Source of the DNA: Diospyros lotus
Lineage: Eukaryota; Streptophyta; Magnoliopsida; Ericales; Ebenaceae
Direction: 5' to 3'
DNA length: 64,000 nucleotides
NCBI RefSeq assembly: GCF_014633365.1
Contig: NC_068351.1
Location: 25,330,366-25,394,365 of the forward strand
Shown one piece after another: positions 32,881-44,600 of the stretch (position 1 is the first letter of the stretch; every line of letters begins with the position of its first letter). The notes under the pieces are model-generated. The model was not told the origin of the DNA and searched no databases. It saw only the letters and a program-made list of their open reading frames with translations. Position numbers and translations under genes: made by a program.

Positions 32881-32952
32881 TCACTGAGTCAAACAATCGC
32901 GCCAGTCCATCGGCAGAAAATCATCGCCCCCGGAATCAGCGACAAAATGCAT
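32881..32952 (-). promoter_or_regulatory. Upstream ORF in the PP2A-B55 5' leader
   Basis: A 23-codon frame plus stop begins MHFVADSGG and ends DWRDCLTQ. It stops 34 bases before the main ATG at 32846. A second mini-ORF (MVEL) lies at 32966-32980. If the leader is transcribed from the TATA box near 33260, both would be translated first and could lower or tune main-ORF initiation. The ORF is directly visible; the regulatory role is inference. Confidence 0.5.
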
Positions 32953-32989
32953 GCGAAATGCTCGCTTATAATTCAACCATCCCAATCCG

Positions 32990-33095
32990 AAACGACGACA
33001 GACACTATCGATTTCGATTCTCTCTCTGGCTCTCTCTATCTCTCTCTCTCTCTCTCTGATTTCTGCCTTCTTTCTCTCTCTAAAGCAATGAGAGA
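32990..33095 (-). repeat. GA/CT-rich microsatellite in the PP2A-B55 leader
   Basis: On the plus strand this is an interrupted CT repeat (TCTCTCTCTGG, then a longer CTCTCT run at 33033-33058), hence GA-rich on the transcript strand. GA-rich leaders and promoters are common in plant housekeeping genes and can bind GAGA-type factors (BPC proteins). Confidence 0.7.
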
Positions 33096-33258
33096 ATTGG
33101 GATTCGGATAAACCAAAGGCCGTTCCTTTCCTTCCCCACCCAGACACCAAGCTCTCTTCCCTCCTTTGTGTCAAGAATAATCATATTTGGTCTTATGTTC
33201 TGTTTTGGATTGACAGTCTTACCTTTGACATACCTGTGACATGTTCAATAAATGGTGA

Positions 33259-33266
33259 TATTTATA
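33259..33266 (-). promoter_or_regulatory. Candidate TATA box of PP2A-B55
   Basis: Minus-strand TATAAATA in the context GGGCCTATAAATATC. It is about 410 bases upstream of the start codon and upstream of the GA-rich leader, implying transcription starts near 33230. The position is plausible, but no transcript evidence exists here. Confidence 0.45.
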
Positions 33267-33299
33267 GGCCCTAAAATAATATTAATATCTAAAAATATT

Positions 33300-33760
33300 T
33301 TTCAAAAAAACTGAAATACCCTTCTCTCAAAAAAGAACCATTGTTAGAGGAAGAACGTAGGAAAAAAGAAAAGAAAAGAAAAAGTTTGGAATAAGGGTAT
33401 TTCTGTCCTTTTAAATGTTTTAGGACATTAAAGTTGCTTTTGAGTGTGTCAGAGTTTGTATGGGGTAGTTTAAGATTAAGGTTGGTGACGTTTTTGAGAA
33501 CTTTGCTTATAAAAAATTTGTAAACTGCTTATATCAAAAATATTAATACAATATTAAGCCAAAAGTCTATTTTAAAATATTGTTAGAACCTTAAAAATAG
33601 ATTAAATTTTTTACTCAAAAGTTACTTATAGTGTCGTAGCTAAATACTTAGATTTTTTAACAGACTTATAACAATGAAAGTTATATTCAATAAGGTAATT
33701 TTATTAATTAAAAATATAGATTAAAAAAAATAAGATACAAAAAACATTCTAGATTTTTTT
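33300..33760. other. Intergenic sequence upstream of PP2A-B55
   Basis: AT-rich, no gene or element recognised beyond the candidate TATA box at 33259. Confidence 0.5.
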
Positions 33761-35095
33761 ATTCTTTCTAATGTGTTTGTTAAACTTATCTGACGACTTT
33801 TGAAAAGAAATCATGTGACTTTTTATTTAACATTTTTCAATTATATTTATCTCTCACCTCTCAAATAAACATATCTTGAACTTTACAGATAAGAAAAAAT
33901 AGCGTATATGTCTCAAATGCATTTCAAAAAATTTAATATACAATTTGATAAAAAAAATTAAATATTTTTCAATCTTATTTTGATCATTTTATATCTTGAT
34001 TCGAAAAGTATTATAACCTTATTTTGATACAATATTATCTTATTTATTTTAACAAACATTGCCTAAGAAAAAAGCTTGTGCTTTAGTATCACTATTCGTT
34101 TCATTCATTTTCAATAAGAAAGTGTTTGTTAATCAAGATATAAGGTGAAAAAAGTAAGATATGGAAAGCATTCCGAACTTTTTAACTTTCCAACATATAT
34201 GTTAAACTTATCTGACAATACTTGAAAAAACCCTTACATGATTTCTTATTTAACTTTTTACAGATAAATTTATCTGGCTCTCTCCTCTAGATAAATTTAT
34301 CTGAGATTTTACAAATAAGCATAAATTACCTATATGTCCATTATAGGATAATTAATGTCATTTAATATATTTTTAAAAATTAAATTTATTAAATCTTGTT
34401 TTTACAACAAAGTTGGTTTTAAAAGAACTTATTTATTAAGTTTTATAATTAATATTATTTAATATATTTTTAAATTGACGTTTTTTTGTCAATTTTTAAA
34501 ATTTAAATGACATTATTCATTTCACCGATTTTTAAAATTTAAATTTCTCTCTCTTTCGCTATATTTCATTATCTAATACAAATTTCTTTCACCAATTTTT
34601 AAATTATTTTATTCAATTTTATATTTTATTATCTAATATAAAAATATGTTTTGAAAATTTTTAATTATTTAAGTGGAATTATTGTAATTCCACATTTTTT
34701 TTTAGTTTTATTTTTTAACATGAATTTAGAAAATAAAACACTATTTTTAATTTTTATTTTTATTCTTTGACAATTCACACTAATCATAAAATATTATTTT
34801 AATTATAAATTTGTTGTTGATGTTAACATACAATTTTAAATGAATTTGGTTATGGGGATATTTTGATAAAAAAATATTTATCTCGGTATTTATTATATGC
34901 ACTTAACAAACATATAAAAAGAAAAAATACAATTCTCAATAAATTTCAAAAAATTTAACAAATAATTTAATAAAAAGTTTGAAATGCTTCTCAATTTTAT
35001 CTTCACCATTTCATATCTTAGTTCGAAAAACATTACAATCTTATTTTGATACAAACTTATCTTGTTCATTTTAACAAAAGCTACCTAAATAAAAA
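33761..35095. repeat. AT-rich MITE-like repeats, at least two related copies
   Basis: Blocks repeat in the same order: GTTAAACTTATCTGAC (33779 and 34203), then ACTTTTTATTTAAC-like, then CTTATTTTGATACAA (about 34016 and 35039), closing with TTTTAACAAA near 34050 and 35078. The left edge GTTTGTTAATC (34125) and the right edges TTTAACAAAC suggest terminal inverted repeats based on GTTTGTTAA. No coding capacity. Limits are approximate. Confidence 0.5.
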
Positions 35096-36177
35096 TAAAA
35101 ACAAAAACAAAAACAAAAACGAAAAGACTTTAAAACATCCAACTTAAAAAAGACTTTGAAGCATCCAACCATGATTGAAGGTATCATCACCCATATTCAA
35201 TATATAATTTGGTCACTAATGTGGTTTGTGTTATGGTGATTGGGATCAGTGAGAATTTTCCTAACAAGATTATAATAAAAGTTAGTTCTATACACAAGCA
35301 AGTGTTAGAGATTGGGATCGGTGGGAAGACTACCATTGCTTTCAAATGACATTTTTGTCTGTGGTGCTAGTTAGAGTGGTTTAGAAAAAATTGTGTTTTT
35401 AAATTTGGAGTTTGAATCTTAATTTAATTTTGTGTAAGTTGATAGTTTAGATTTATGAATTATGATTTTAAAATGAGGGGTAGATAAAATACCTAACTAT
35501 GTAATTGCAATAAGGCTAAGGCGAAGGTCATAGTTTGTATTCTCGATAATGGTTATGATCCAAAATTAAACATTTCCTAACAAGGAAGGTCTCTCATGAT
35601 TACATCTAAAAGGGTTGTTATGCAAGTCCCTCTATTTTCTTATTTTAAATGAGCAAAAAAATAAAATGACATTTTTATCCTTTGCTACTTAGAATTTGTT
35701 CCTACTACTTATTGAAAACTAGGTGGTTTATGTGTCTTTTTGAATCATTAGTCTTTTTACTTTTGCTAACTAAGATTGTACCCATTGAGATTTAGTGAAA
35801 AAGTAATTAAGGTCTATAATACTTGAACTTGAGATTTTAGACTCATTAATAATATATTGCTAATTATATTTGGGATCGATCACTATACATTTGCCTCGAT
35901 ACAAGCACCTATAAGAAAAAGGTAGTGTTGGTTCCATTGGTATAACCTTTGATGTTGAAATTAGTAGAGTAAATGAATAATGAATGTGTTAGCAATAAGA
36001 GACTATTGGTTCACTTGTATTGCTAAGATACTTAGAATTATCTTTGAGATTTTCAAATTCTTTATCTTGGATTGGCAAAGAATTCATTAAATTGTATAAA
36101 CTTAGTTATCTCAACTAGCGGGGAATTTGTCAAATTAGATAGAGATAATGCTAGGTTGGAATTCTTTAGAAGAGAAG
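35096..36177. other. Intergenic sequence, no gene seen
   Basis: AT-rich. Includes an AAAAAC repeat at about 35090-35120 and two copies of GACTTTAAAACATCCAAC-like sequence (35126 and 35152). Nothing coding. Confidence 0.5.
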
Positions 36178-38346
36178 TGTAACACCCCATTTTCTCGGAC
36201 GTGTTATAATTTAGAAAATTTCAGTCTATTTTTTATTTCTTCTATGAATCAAACTCATCATAATACAAACTCCTAAAATTTTTCATCTACCTATCTAGTA
36301 TGAAAATTATCATACATCATATACGCTAAACTAGATATTTCACCATTAGCGGAAGCACGAATCGAACCTAACATTAACATTTGCATAAATCTAATCATAC
36401 ATCATTAACTTTCAAACGTTCAAACTTTTAAGTAGCAAAAACGTAAATACATAAATTTCATAATTATAAACATTATGCACTTGCTAAGTGCTATCACATG
36501 CCTGCCTTTGCTACATCTTCTTCTAGAACGTTAGAATATTTCAGGGGCGAAATTTAGGTTAGATGATAATCATCTAAGGGTACATCATTCATATATCATG
36601 CATGTATGCAAACGCAAAATGTCATCATTCATTTCATTTGAGTCGACCGCACCCAACTGTTACTCTCCAATTTTACGACCTCTTTACCAGGACGAGGTGT
36701 ATGGGGACACCCTTGGTAGAACAACGATGTCAGTCCTTAATCTCAAACCCATGCCATGCATGACCAATAATATTATCGTGTACATATGCGAAATTCATCA
36801 TCAATACATGTGAATGCAATCTACATAATATATAACATAACAAGACATGATAAAACCATTTACATAAAAATGGGTTTTTGGGTCGAATCACTTATCTTAA
36901 TTTCGTTTTTCAAAATTTCTTGAAGAATATGTTAACCTAAAAAATCTTGCAAATCTCCAAATTCTGTGGCCAAATTTCCTCATGATCAATAAATACCCAA
37001 GATATCAATATTTTTTATTTTCCTAAATTTTCCCTAATTCCCATAATTTCTTCTAAAAAATTCTAAAATAATTATCTCCTCTAATATTTTCTTAAATTTT
37101 CCTTCATAAAAAATCTTAATTTTTTTTAAAATAATACAAAAAATTTAAAAAATATTTAACCCGGCATGTGCTCCCACATGCTTGAAGAATTGACTGGCAC
37201 GTGTCCTTCACGCCCCAATCGTCTTCAACCTCTTGCCAGTCGCCAGCAATGCTCTGATATTAGATTTTCTTGCACCACTTTGAAGCCCACTTCAAGTCGA
37301 TCTCCTTGGTGCCCTTGGGTGTTCGAAAACACAATCAGAGATGCCCTAAATTGCCTAAAACCAGTCCGACTACGACAGCTTTTCTTGAAACTCCGGCTAA
37401 GCTCGAAACTTATACGAAACCTCACAAAATTTTTCAGAATCGATCATTTCAACCCAAGGAACAAAATCCCTCTATCCAAAACCCTAGATTCACTCTCTAA
37501 ATGAGTCTTACCTAGTCTAATCCAAGCCTTAAATGCTTGATAAAACCTTACCCAACCTCAAATTGCGATGATTTTCCACGAAACCCCTTCCTCAAATTTT
37601 TGGCAACCCGCAGCCATACCCACCAATTCTTCTGTCTAATCACGGCCATACCTGGTCATTTCTCAATACATACCCTGCCCAAATGACTCCCCATGCCCTA
37701 GAGTCCATGATGGTCCTTGACAATTGTTGGAGGTTGGTTGGTGGTAGCAGTGGTGGCCGACGGTAGCCATGACTGCTTTTTGAAATTTTACACTTTGACC
37801 CCCTTAATTTTTCTAAGTCTCTTTTAGGCCTTTTCATGTAGCCCGTTTAGTCCCAAAAATTTTGCAATGACCCTTAGAATTTTCTCTTTCACATTTGATT
37901 CTCTGAGTTTCATTTTTACCACTTTTTGACCTAGATTCAAAAATTACACTTAGGTCCAAAACTTATACAGAATCACGTTTGATCATGAATTCCTTCGTTT
38001 TACCCTGAAACCACTTCAAGGTAGTTCCTTATGAAAAACTTAACTCTTCTCAGGATTCCGTTGCCTTTTTGTAAGTCCATTACAATGATTCAATTTTCTA
38101 GGCTGCTTCGTAGCTGTACCAAAACAGTCTTTGATTTGATTTCTTTCGGCGCCAAAAATCCTATTTCGAATCGCTTGCCAATGCTATTCTTTTCTTTTTA
38201 AGCATTTACGTTTTAGGGTATTCCCTCCAGTTGATTCAGCTATTTAAGATCTTTAAGCTATCTCCTAGTCTCTTCTTAACATTATGAAATACACAATATT
38301 TCACAAAATAAAGATATATTCATTTACTTTGACTTGGGATATTACA
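36178..38346 (-). mobile_element. 3' LTR (2169 bp) of a Tekay/Del-type chromovirus
   Basis: On the plus strand it runs TGTAACACCCCATTTTCTC ... GGGATATTACA. The reverse complement of 38347-38390 holds the polypurine tract and upstream motif typical of this lineage (TTTCGAGGACGAAATTT, then AGAGGGGGGAA). It is the same family as the solo LTR at 25282-27661, in opposite orientation. Confidence 0.85.
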
Positions 38347-38399
38347 TTCCCCCCTCTTTACAAAAATTTCGTCCTCGAAATTTACTTATCCTAAATCTA

Positions 38400-39302
38400 T
38401 TCTATCTATTGACTCTTCGAACAAAAATAGAAAATTACTCCTCATATCATCTTCTCGCTCCTATGTTAACTCCTCGTTTATTGGATTTCTCCACAGTACT
38501 TGTACTAGTGATATTGACATGTTCCTCAGGACTTGATCGCTTTGATCCAAAATTTTAACTGGTCTCTTAAGGTAGGAAAGATTCTCTCGCACCTTGGCAG
38601 CTTCCGTTGGCATTACTTGAAAGGGGTCTGGCTCATACTTCTAAAGTTGCGACACGTGGAATACATCGTGAAGGTTGGAGAGAGCCATGGCAAAGCAAGC
38701 TGGTAAACAACTAGCCCGATTCTTTCTATGATGTCATATAACCCAGTATATCTGGGGTTGAACTTGCCTTTCTTGTGGCCCCGAATTGCCATTCTTAGAG
38801 GGGATATCTTCAAGTACACTTTGTCGCCGATGTGGAATTCCATATCCTTTCGCTTAGTGTCAGAATAAAACTTCTGATGATTGTGAGCCTCTCTTATTCT
38901 TTCTCGAATAGACTTTATCTTCTCTGTAGTTACTTAAACTATCTCGGGACCCAACATTTGTCGATCCCTAACTTCAGTCCAACATATCGAGGATCTACAC
39001 TTATTATAGGTGAATTCTGCCATCAGTAGATGCTTTTCCCAACTTCCCCTAAAATCTAGACCGCAAGCTCTTAGCATATCCTCTAAGGTCTGAATGGTCC
39101 TCTCTGACTGACCATTAGTTTGGGGATGATAGGCCGTACTTAACCTGAGCTGAGTACCTAAGCAATTTTGCAGACTTCCCCAAAATCTTGAAGTGAACCT
39201 TAGATCACGGTTAGAGACGATACTTATCGGTACCCCATGAAGTTTGACAATCTTATTGAGGTACTATTGGGCAAGTTTATTGATAGGCTGGCCTACCTTT
39301 AT
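38400..39302 (-). pseudogene. Tekay/Del chromovirus: integrase C-terminus and chromodomain
   Basis: Read on the minus strand from 39302: QPINKLAQ-stop-[19 protein letters not shown] (integrase catalytic region), [19 protein letters not shown] (with the catalytic glutamate), MEFHIGDKVYLKISPLRMA (38843 leftward), KYEPDPFQVMPTEAA, then the chromodomain SLVQVLWRNPINEEL near 38500. Stops at about 39268, 38937 and in the chromodomain make it non-functional. It is cut at 39302 by unrelated LTR-like sequence, so RT and gag are not present. Confidence 0.85.
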
Positions 39303-41455
39303 TGTCAGGGCCCGCTCCCGGATTACCCGCTAGCATAGGAAGTCTGAGAGAGATCCATTCAAAATGGATACAGATATAAATATCAATCAAAATTTGCAAA
39401 AAATTCTTTTCATTCCCATATTTGCTCACTATAAATAGGAGCCAAAATAAATATTATACATCATTCTTTACATCATAAGCTCGGGTTTACAACCCATACA
39501 TTTTAAAAATAAAAGGGCATCAAGGCTTTAAATACAAGATGAAACCCTATAATCATGCCCTCAAACTACACACATGGATCTTTGAGGCCAGGACATCTCT
39601 GTACACCTTTATCCAGAACTTGTCCCAAATAATTATTTCCCTTTTTCCCTGAAATGACAAAAGAAGCAAGAGTGAACCACAAGGCTCAGCAAGTATATAG
39701 TAAAAGGAAATTACGACAAGATCAATATACGAATGCATGAATAACAAAGAGCCAAGGGAAGTCACTACCCGACCACTAAACCTCAATTGAGTTCATGCCT
39801 TCCACACTTAACATCATCTCAAAAGAAATTACCATTCATTACATTTCATCAAATCTCATTTTTCAAAGTAAGCCATAAGGCTCGACAAGTGTATAAAAAC
39901 CACGAAAACTAGATATGACTAGACTTACCCCAATCATCAAGCATAAATGACACATGCTTTCTTCATTAACCATGATTCAATTTATATATGTCATGCTTTC
40001 TTTTCTTACCAAAAATTCACACACTTACCTTAGGAGTTAACATTCACCCACTTAGATCATAACACAAAGCCATTTTATCAACATAGTTTATAGGACAAAA
40101 ATAATGCAAACACGTCGCTCTTTTGCAGATACACCACCTTTGAGTAAAGCAATGCAACACAACCGCAAGCACAATTATAAGAAGTAACATTCACATACTT
40201 GAAGCCATAGTGCAACACACTTAATCAACATAATCCATAACATAAGAAAGTACATGATGCACATACCAAAAACAAATACAGGCGAGCCCCCTTGGTAGGA
40301 TATCCCCCTTTCTTTCTTCCTTGCGGACGAGCCGTCTTTTTTCACATTTCTTTCTTTGCGGACGAACCGTCTTTCTTGCCATGGCATGCTTTGGGGATAT
40401 CCACTTACTTTCTTCCACGCAAAATAATAGGTGCGCAAAGTCAATATATATACATACGTACATATGCTATGCATACACATTTCAGCATCTTCACAATTTC
40501 ACAACAACATGCCTAAAATCACCCACTGGGATTCTAGGCCACATCACATCATGATCATGCATATGACTTCATTCATATCCATTTATGGCAACTCCATTAT
40601 TTAAGGGAAATTATTCATATAGCGATAGTCATGCATCACACATGAATTACCATGGACATGCAAACCAAGAACATTTCTTATTAACTTCCCAAATGATTAT
40701 CATGCTTCCTCATGCAACTCATTTATGCTATTATCATATGAAACCCATGTATATATGTATAGGTGTTTTCAACCACATCTATCATTTTAGAGGATTGAGG
40801 GATATCAACGAAAGCATTTAAAAATAATTTACTTTAACAATCTTACTTAATTTGGTTTAAGAAAAGCCTTAACCAACTTTAATAATAACCAAAATATATG
40901 ATATTATATATCAAATCGAATCCCTCAAATTTTAGTTTATGATGCTTCAAATGGATTGCAATTCTGACTTCTACATCAAAAGTTATAGGCAAAATACTGA
41001 ACCAGTCAAAACGCAGCCGAGTCGACTTAAGGGCAAACCGAGTCGACTTGGGCCAAGTCAACTCACCCAAAACTGAGTCGACTTAGGTCGAGTCGACTTA
41101 ACCTCCCAGATGAGTTGACTCAATTGAGAACTGGGGAAAATGACAAAAAAAAAATGGCTTCAACCGAGTCAACTTAACCCACTAAAAGTTGACTCGATTG
41201 AACCAAAATGCACGAGATGGACACAAACCACTTAAAACAAACAACACTTGCTTCCTAACCCGTAAATTCCATTCCATGAATGAAATATGGGGTAAACAAG
41301 CCCCAACAAAACCATCAACGAGACCCAACAAAAGCTTTGACATGACATACGAATCAAAGAAAAAATGAAGAAAATATACAATCGATACCGAAAATAATTT
41401 TTTTAACAATGAGCGAGAGAAGAACCATGAAGCATTTCATTGCTATAACAAAAAA
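39303..41455. mobile_element. LTR-like sequence starting TGTCAGGGCCCGC, far end unresolved
   Basis: The integrase frame stops exactly where TGTCAGGGCCCGCTCCCGG begins, as expected for an LTR edge. The interior has no genes. It includes two copies of a ~35-base unit with TTGCGGACGA(G/A)CCGTC (40320 and 40357) and the AGTCGACT palindrome array at 41018-41195. I could not find the matching end or target duplication, so element type and right boundary remain open. Confidence 0.4.
41018..41195. repeat. Array of AGTCGACT palindromes
   Basis: Four perfect AGTCGACT octamers (41020, 41041, 41076, 41091) and at least four variants reading AGTTGACT or AGTCAACT (about 41055, 41112, 41167, 41188). The variants are what results when the central CG changes to TG or CA. 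Confidence 0.85.
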
Positions 41456-41610
41456 GAAAGGTCTATTAGGGGTCTTCTGAAGGGCTGCTTTCGAAACGGG
41501 TATTCCGAAGGACTATTTTCAAAAGGTGTCTTCTGAAGTGTAAAAATGTTCTTTTTCGAAGGGTTGCTGCCAAAGAGTTGATTTCGAATGGTGTCTTCCG
41601 AAGGATATTC
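41456..41610 (-). mobile_element. LTR-like sequence with CTTC-N-GAAG array, left part
   Basis: Repeated CTTCTGAAG, CTTCCGAAG and TTTCGAA words. It continues at 46403-46935 once the nested insert is removed. On the minus strand the right part has a TATA box (CCCTATAAAAGAC, about 46720) and a polypurine-like AGGGGGGCT before TGATAGG at 46930, so this looks like a minus-strand LTR region. The left end was not found. Confidence 0.4.
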
Positions 41611-44600
41611 TGTTGGTTCCTAATGATGGTAAATATATCCCAAGAGGGGGTGAATTGGGATTTGTATAAATTTTCGATAATTTAAAACTTTGATTGATGA
41701 CAAAACACTATGTTTCGAAATATATGATCTATGTTTCAAAATAAGTCTTTCTGTTAAGTAGGTTTTGAAACCTACTCTATATGTTTCGAAATATACCTCA
41801 CTATTTTACAAGTTTCGAATTATGAAATGTATGTTTCGAAATCTACTTCACTATTTTGCTTGATTTGAAATCTTTTACCTTGTATTTCAAAATAACGATA
41901 TTTGGAAAAGATGATTTATGTAATTAAGAGTATACCAAAGATATTTGTATATCAAAGATATGTTTTCTATGTATATGTATAAACTTGTTCTCAAGAAAAC
42001 TATTTTAGTCTTTGATAACAAAACTTATGCAAACATGTGCAATAGGCAATAATGATACATGAAAGCTAAAGAATACTTGCACACAAGATATATAGTGGTT
42101 CGGCACCCGCCTACTCCACTACCTTCAAGTTTACCCACTTGAAGGATTTTGTAACACCCGGTGTTGCCGGTGTTATGAGAATGAGAAAGGAAGTAAGAAA
42201 ACTTCCAAAAATGCCCTTGAGGAGATGTTAGATCCTTGAGAATATTGGTGCTCAATGAGAGGGACATTTTGGTAATTTGGAAAGTGAAATCCAACAAAGG
42301 GTAATTTGGTAAATTGGAAATAATTCCTATGTGGAATTAGGTGAGTAAGTGAATTTAATCCCAATTTTGTATTATGTGGAGATATGGGACTAATAATTCA
42401 TGAAAGTGTATTTTGGTAATTTGGAGTGATTCCATAGAGGAAATTAATTATGGAAAATAGGTAAAATGGAGAATATGAAATTATTGGAGAAAATAATTAA
42501 TTTTCCCTAAATTGATGAATTAATGTGGTAATGCCACATGGAGGGATGAGATTAAAACTTGGAAACCAATGTTAGTGTCTTGTTGTGACACTTGGCATTT
42601 TGTGGTCCAAGTTAAATGGGGAGATTAAATTAAATGCAAATGAAATTCAAATTAGTCTTTCAAACATTTAATATTGAGCATGATTAAGGAGAGTTAATTA
42701 AATCAAAATGAAATGGGAAAATGGTCACCCATTAATGCTTTGGAAAATTGTGGCATTTATTTAAATGAGAAAGAAAGTATTATGTCTTTCAAAGCGGTCT
42801 CTCATGTGATGGTGGAAAATGGTCCCGTTAAATTAAATGGGAAATAAATTATTTATATCTCTCAAGTGTGATGGTTATGAAAATAGTCTCATTTAAATAA
42901 ATGAGAAATAAATGAAAAATGCAAGAGATCTAATGAGTGAGATGCATTCTTGAGAAGGAGAATAAATCCAATGGTGGGGATTTAAAGAGAGTAAATGGCA
43001 TGGATTGCTAACATATTAAAAGTGTGTTTTCTCCTAAAGAGGAGACTTGTTTATTTTGATGAATGGTGGAGATTTAATTCTCCTTAAGCACATGGATTGT
43101 GCTTTGAATGGATGGTGGAGATCCATTCTTGAAAATGGAAAAAAGTGGTATATAAAGGCAAGTGTGGAAGACTTGTCTCCCTTTTGGCCATTTGTAGAAA
43201 GAAAGAAGAGATGAGAGGAAATGGAAGAAGAGAAAAGAAATGAAGAAGGAATCAAGGTAAGTCTCATTCTGCTTCTCCTTATTTAGTGTTCTTGTATGCA
43301 AAGAAAGTAAATTTCTTTTGGAATGCCATCTTAGATGGGAGAGAATAAAGATGGAAGCTCTCTTGAAATGAAGATTTAAATATTCAAGACGAGGTAAGGG
43401 ATGGACCCATGGGAAGGTGGCCTTGCAATGGGTTGTAAGTATGTTTCATAAATGTATATGTTGCATTTGGCATGTTCTTTTATGTTCATGAGACTTATGA
43501 CCATAGGTTAGTTTGGGAACATGGTTGAAATGGTGGGTTAATTGTCTCTAACCTTGGAGGGTTGTGAGGGTAAAGAAACCTAACCACACTTGCATGCATT
43601 TGGCATCATATAAACTTGTTATGTTCATATTTATTTTGCATTGCACCCTTATTGAGCTTAATAGCTCATGAGGTTTTACCCTCACATGTAGGTTGTGAAA
43701 GCATGATAAAGTAAAGGAAATGGTGGAATGGCATGTGGAAGTATGGAAAAGAGATTCAAGTGTATGTTATGGCTTATGGAAGCCTATGTTGTTGTGTTTG
43801 ATTTATGAGATGTAAATTTATTTGGTTGGTGATGGCTTGTTCAAGCCTAAGATCATGTGTGTAATCTATATTTTGGAATGTTTGATTTTATTTTGAAATG
43901 AGGCATTGGCTTAAGGCATGTTGAAGCCTAGGTTGGGTGAAAGCTTCATTGTTGGGTGTGTTGTGGGAAGCAACCAAGATGTAAAATAAAATCATTTTGT
44001 TGGAAAATAGAGTCAAAATTTCGATGAAAGTGAAGTATTTTATTTAATTTATTTTTCTGAAAAATATGGGTTTAAAAGCCCAAGGGGAAAAAAAAAAAAA
44101 AGTGAAGAGGCAGCAGCAGGGCAGCAGCAGACCCGCGTGCGCAGGCAGGGCCGCGTGGGCGGCTGGGTGCGGGCAGGCAAGGCCGCGTGCGCGGGCGAGC
44201 GCGCACGTGGGTGGCCACACGGCCGCGCGCGACCGGCACCTAGCGGGGCCCCGGGCGCGCCAATGGGCCCCATCGGCCAATTTTTTTCAAAAAATCTGAA
44301 TTTTGGGAAATTAAGGGGCAATTCTATATTGATTTTTGGGCCCCGAAGGAAATTTCAAAATAAAGAGATTTTTCAGTCATTTTGGAGAATAATGCCGAAA
44401 TTTTGGAAAATTGAAAATTATGAGTTTTTCCTCCAAAATTGGTAATCCATCAATGGATTGATTTAAATGGTGATTTTTCATGGAGCCCAGTAAAATTCTC
44501 GGATGGAGAAAGAATTAAAATAAATAAGAAAATGACGATTTGGCATTTTCATGAGTTTTCTTTTAATCAAATACGGTGTGGTTGAAGCCCAATTCTACTA

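Noticed and set aside
32881..33174. A 97-codon Glu/Arg-rich minus-strand protein upstream of PP2A-B55
   Set aside because: Its middle is the translated GA repeat of the 5' leader. Only the last part, the 23-codon uORF, is plausible as translated sequence.
39303..41455. A complete solo LTR with TTTAT duplication ending near 40578 (CA then TTTAT)
   Set aside because: The sequence after that point does not resume chromovirus integrase on the minus strand, so the apparent duplication is chance.
44049..44445. Overlapping Ala/Arg/Pro-rich open frames on both strands
   Set aside because: They come from the GC-rich island of a solo LTR with a clear target duplication. No domain is recognisable, and frames are open on both strands because of composition.
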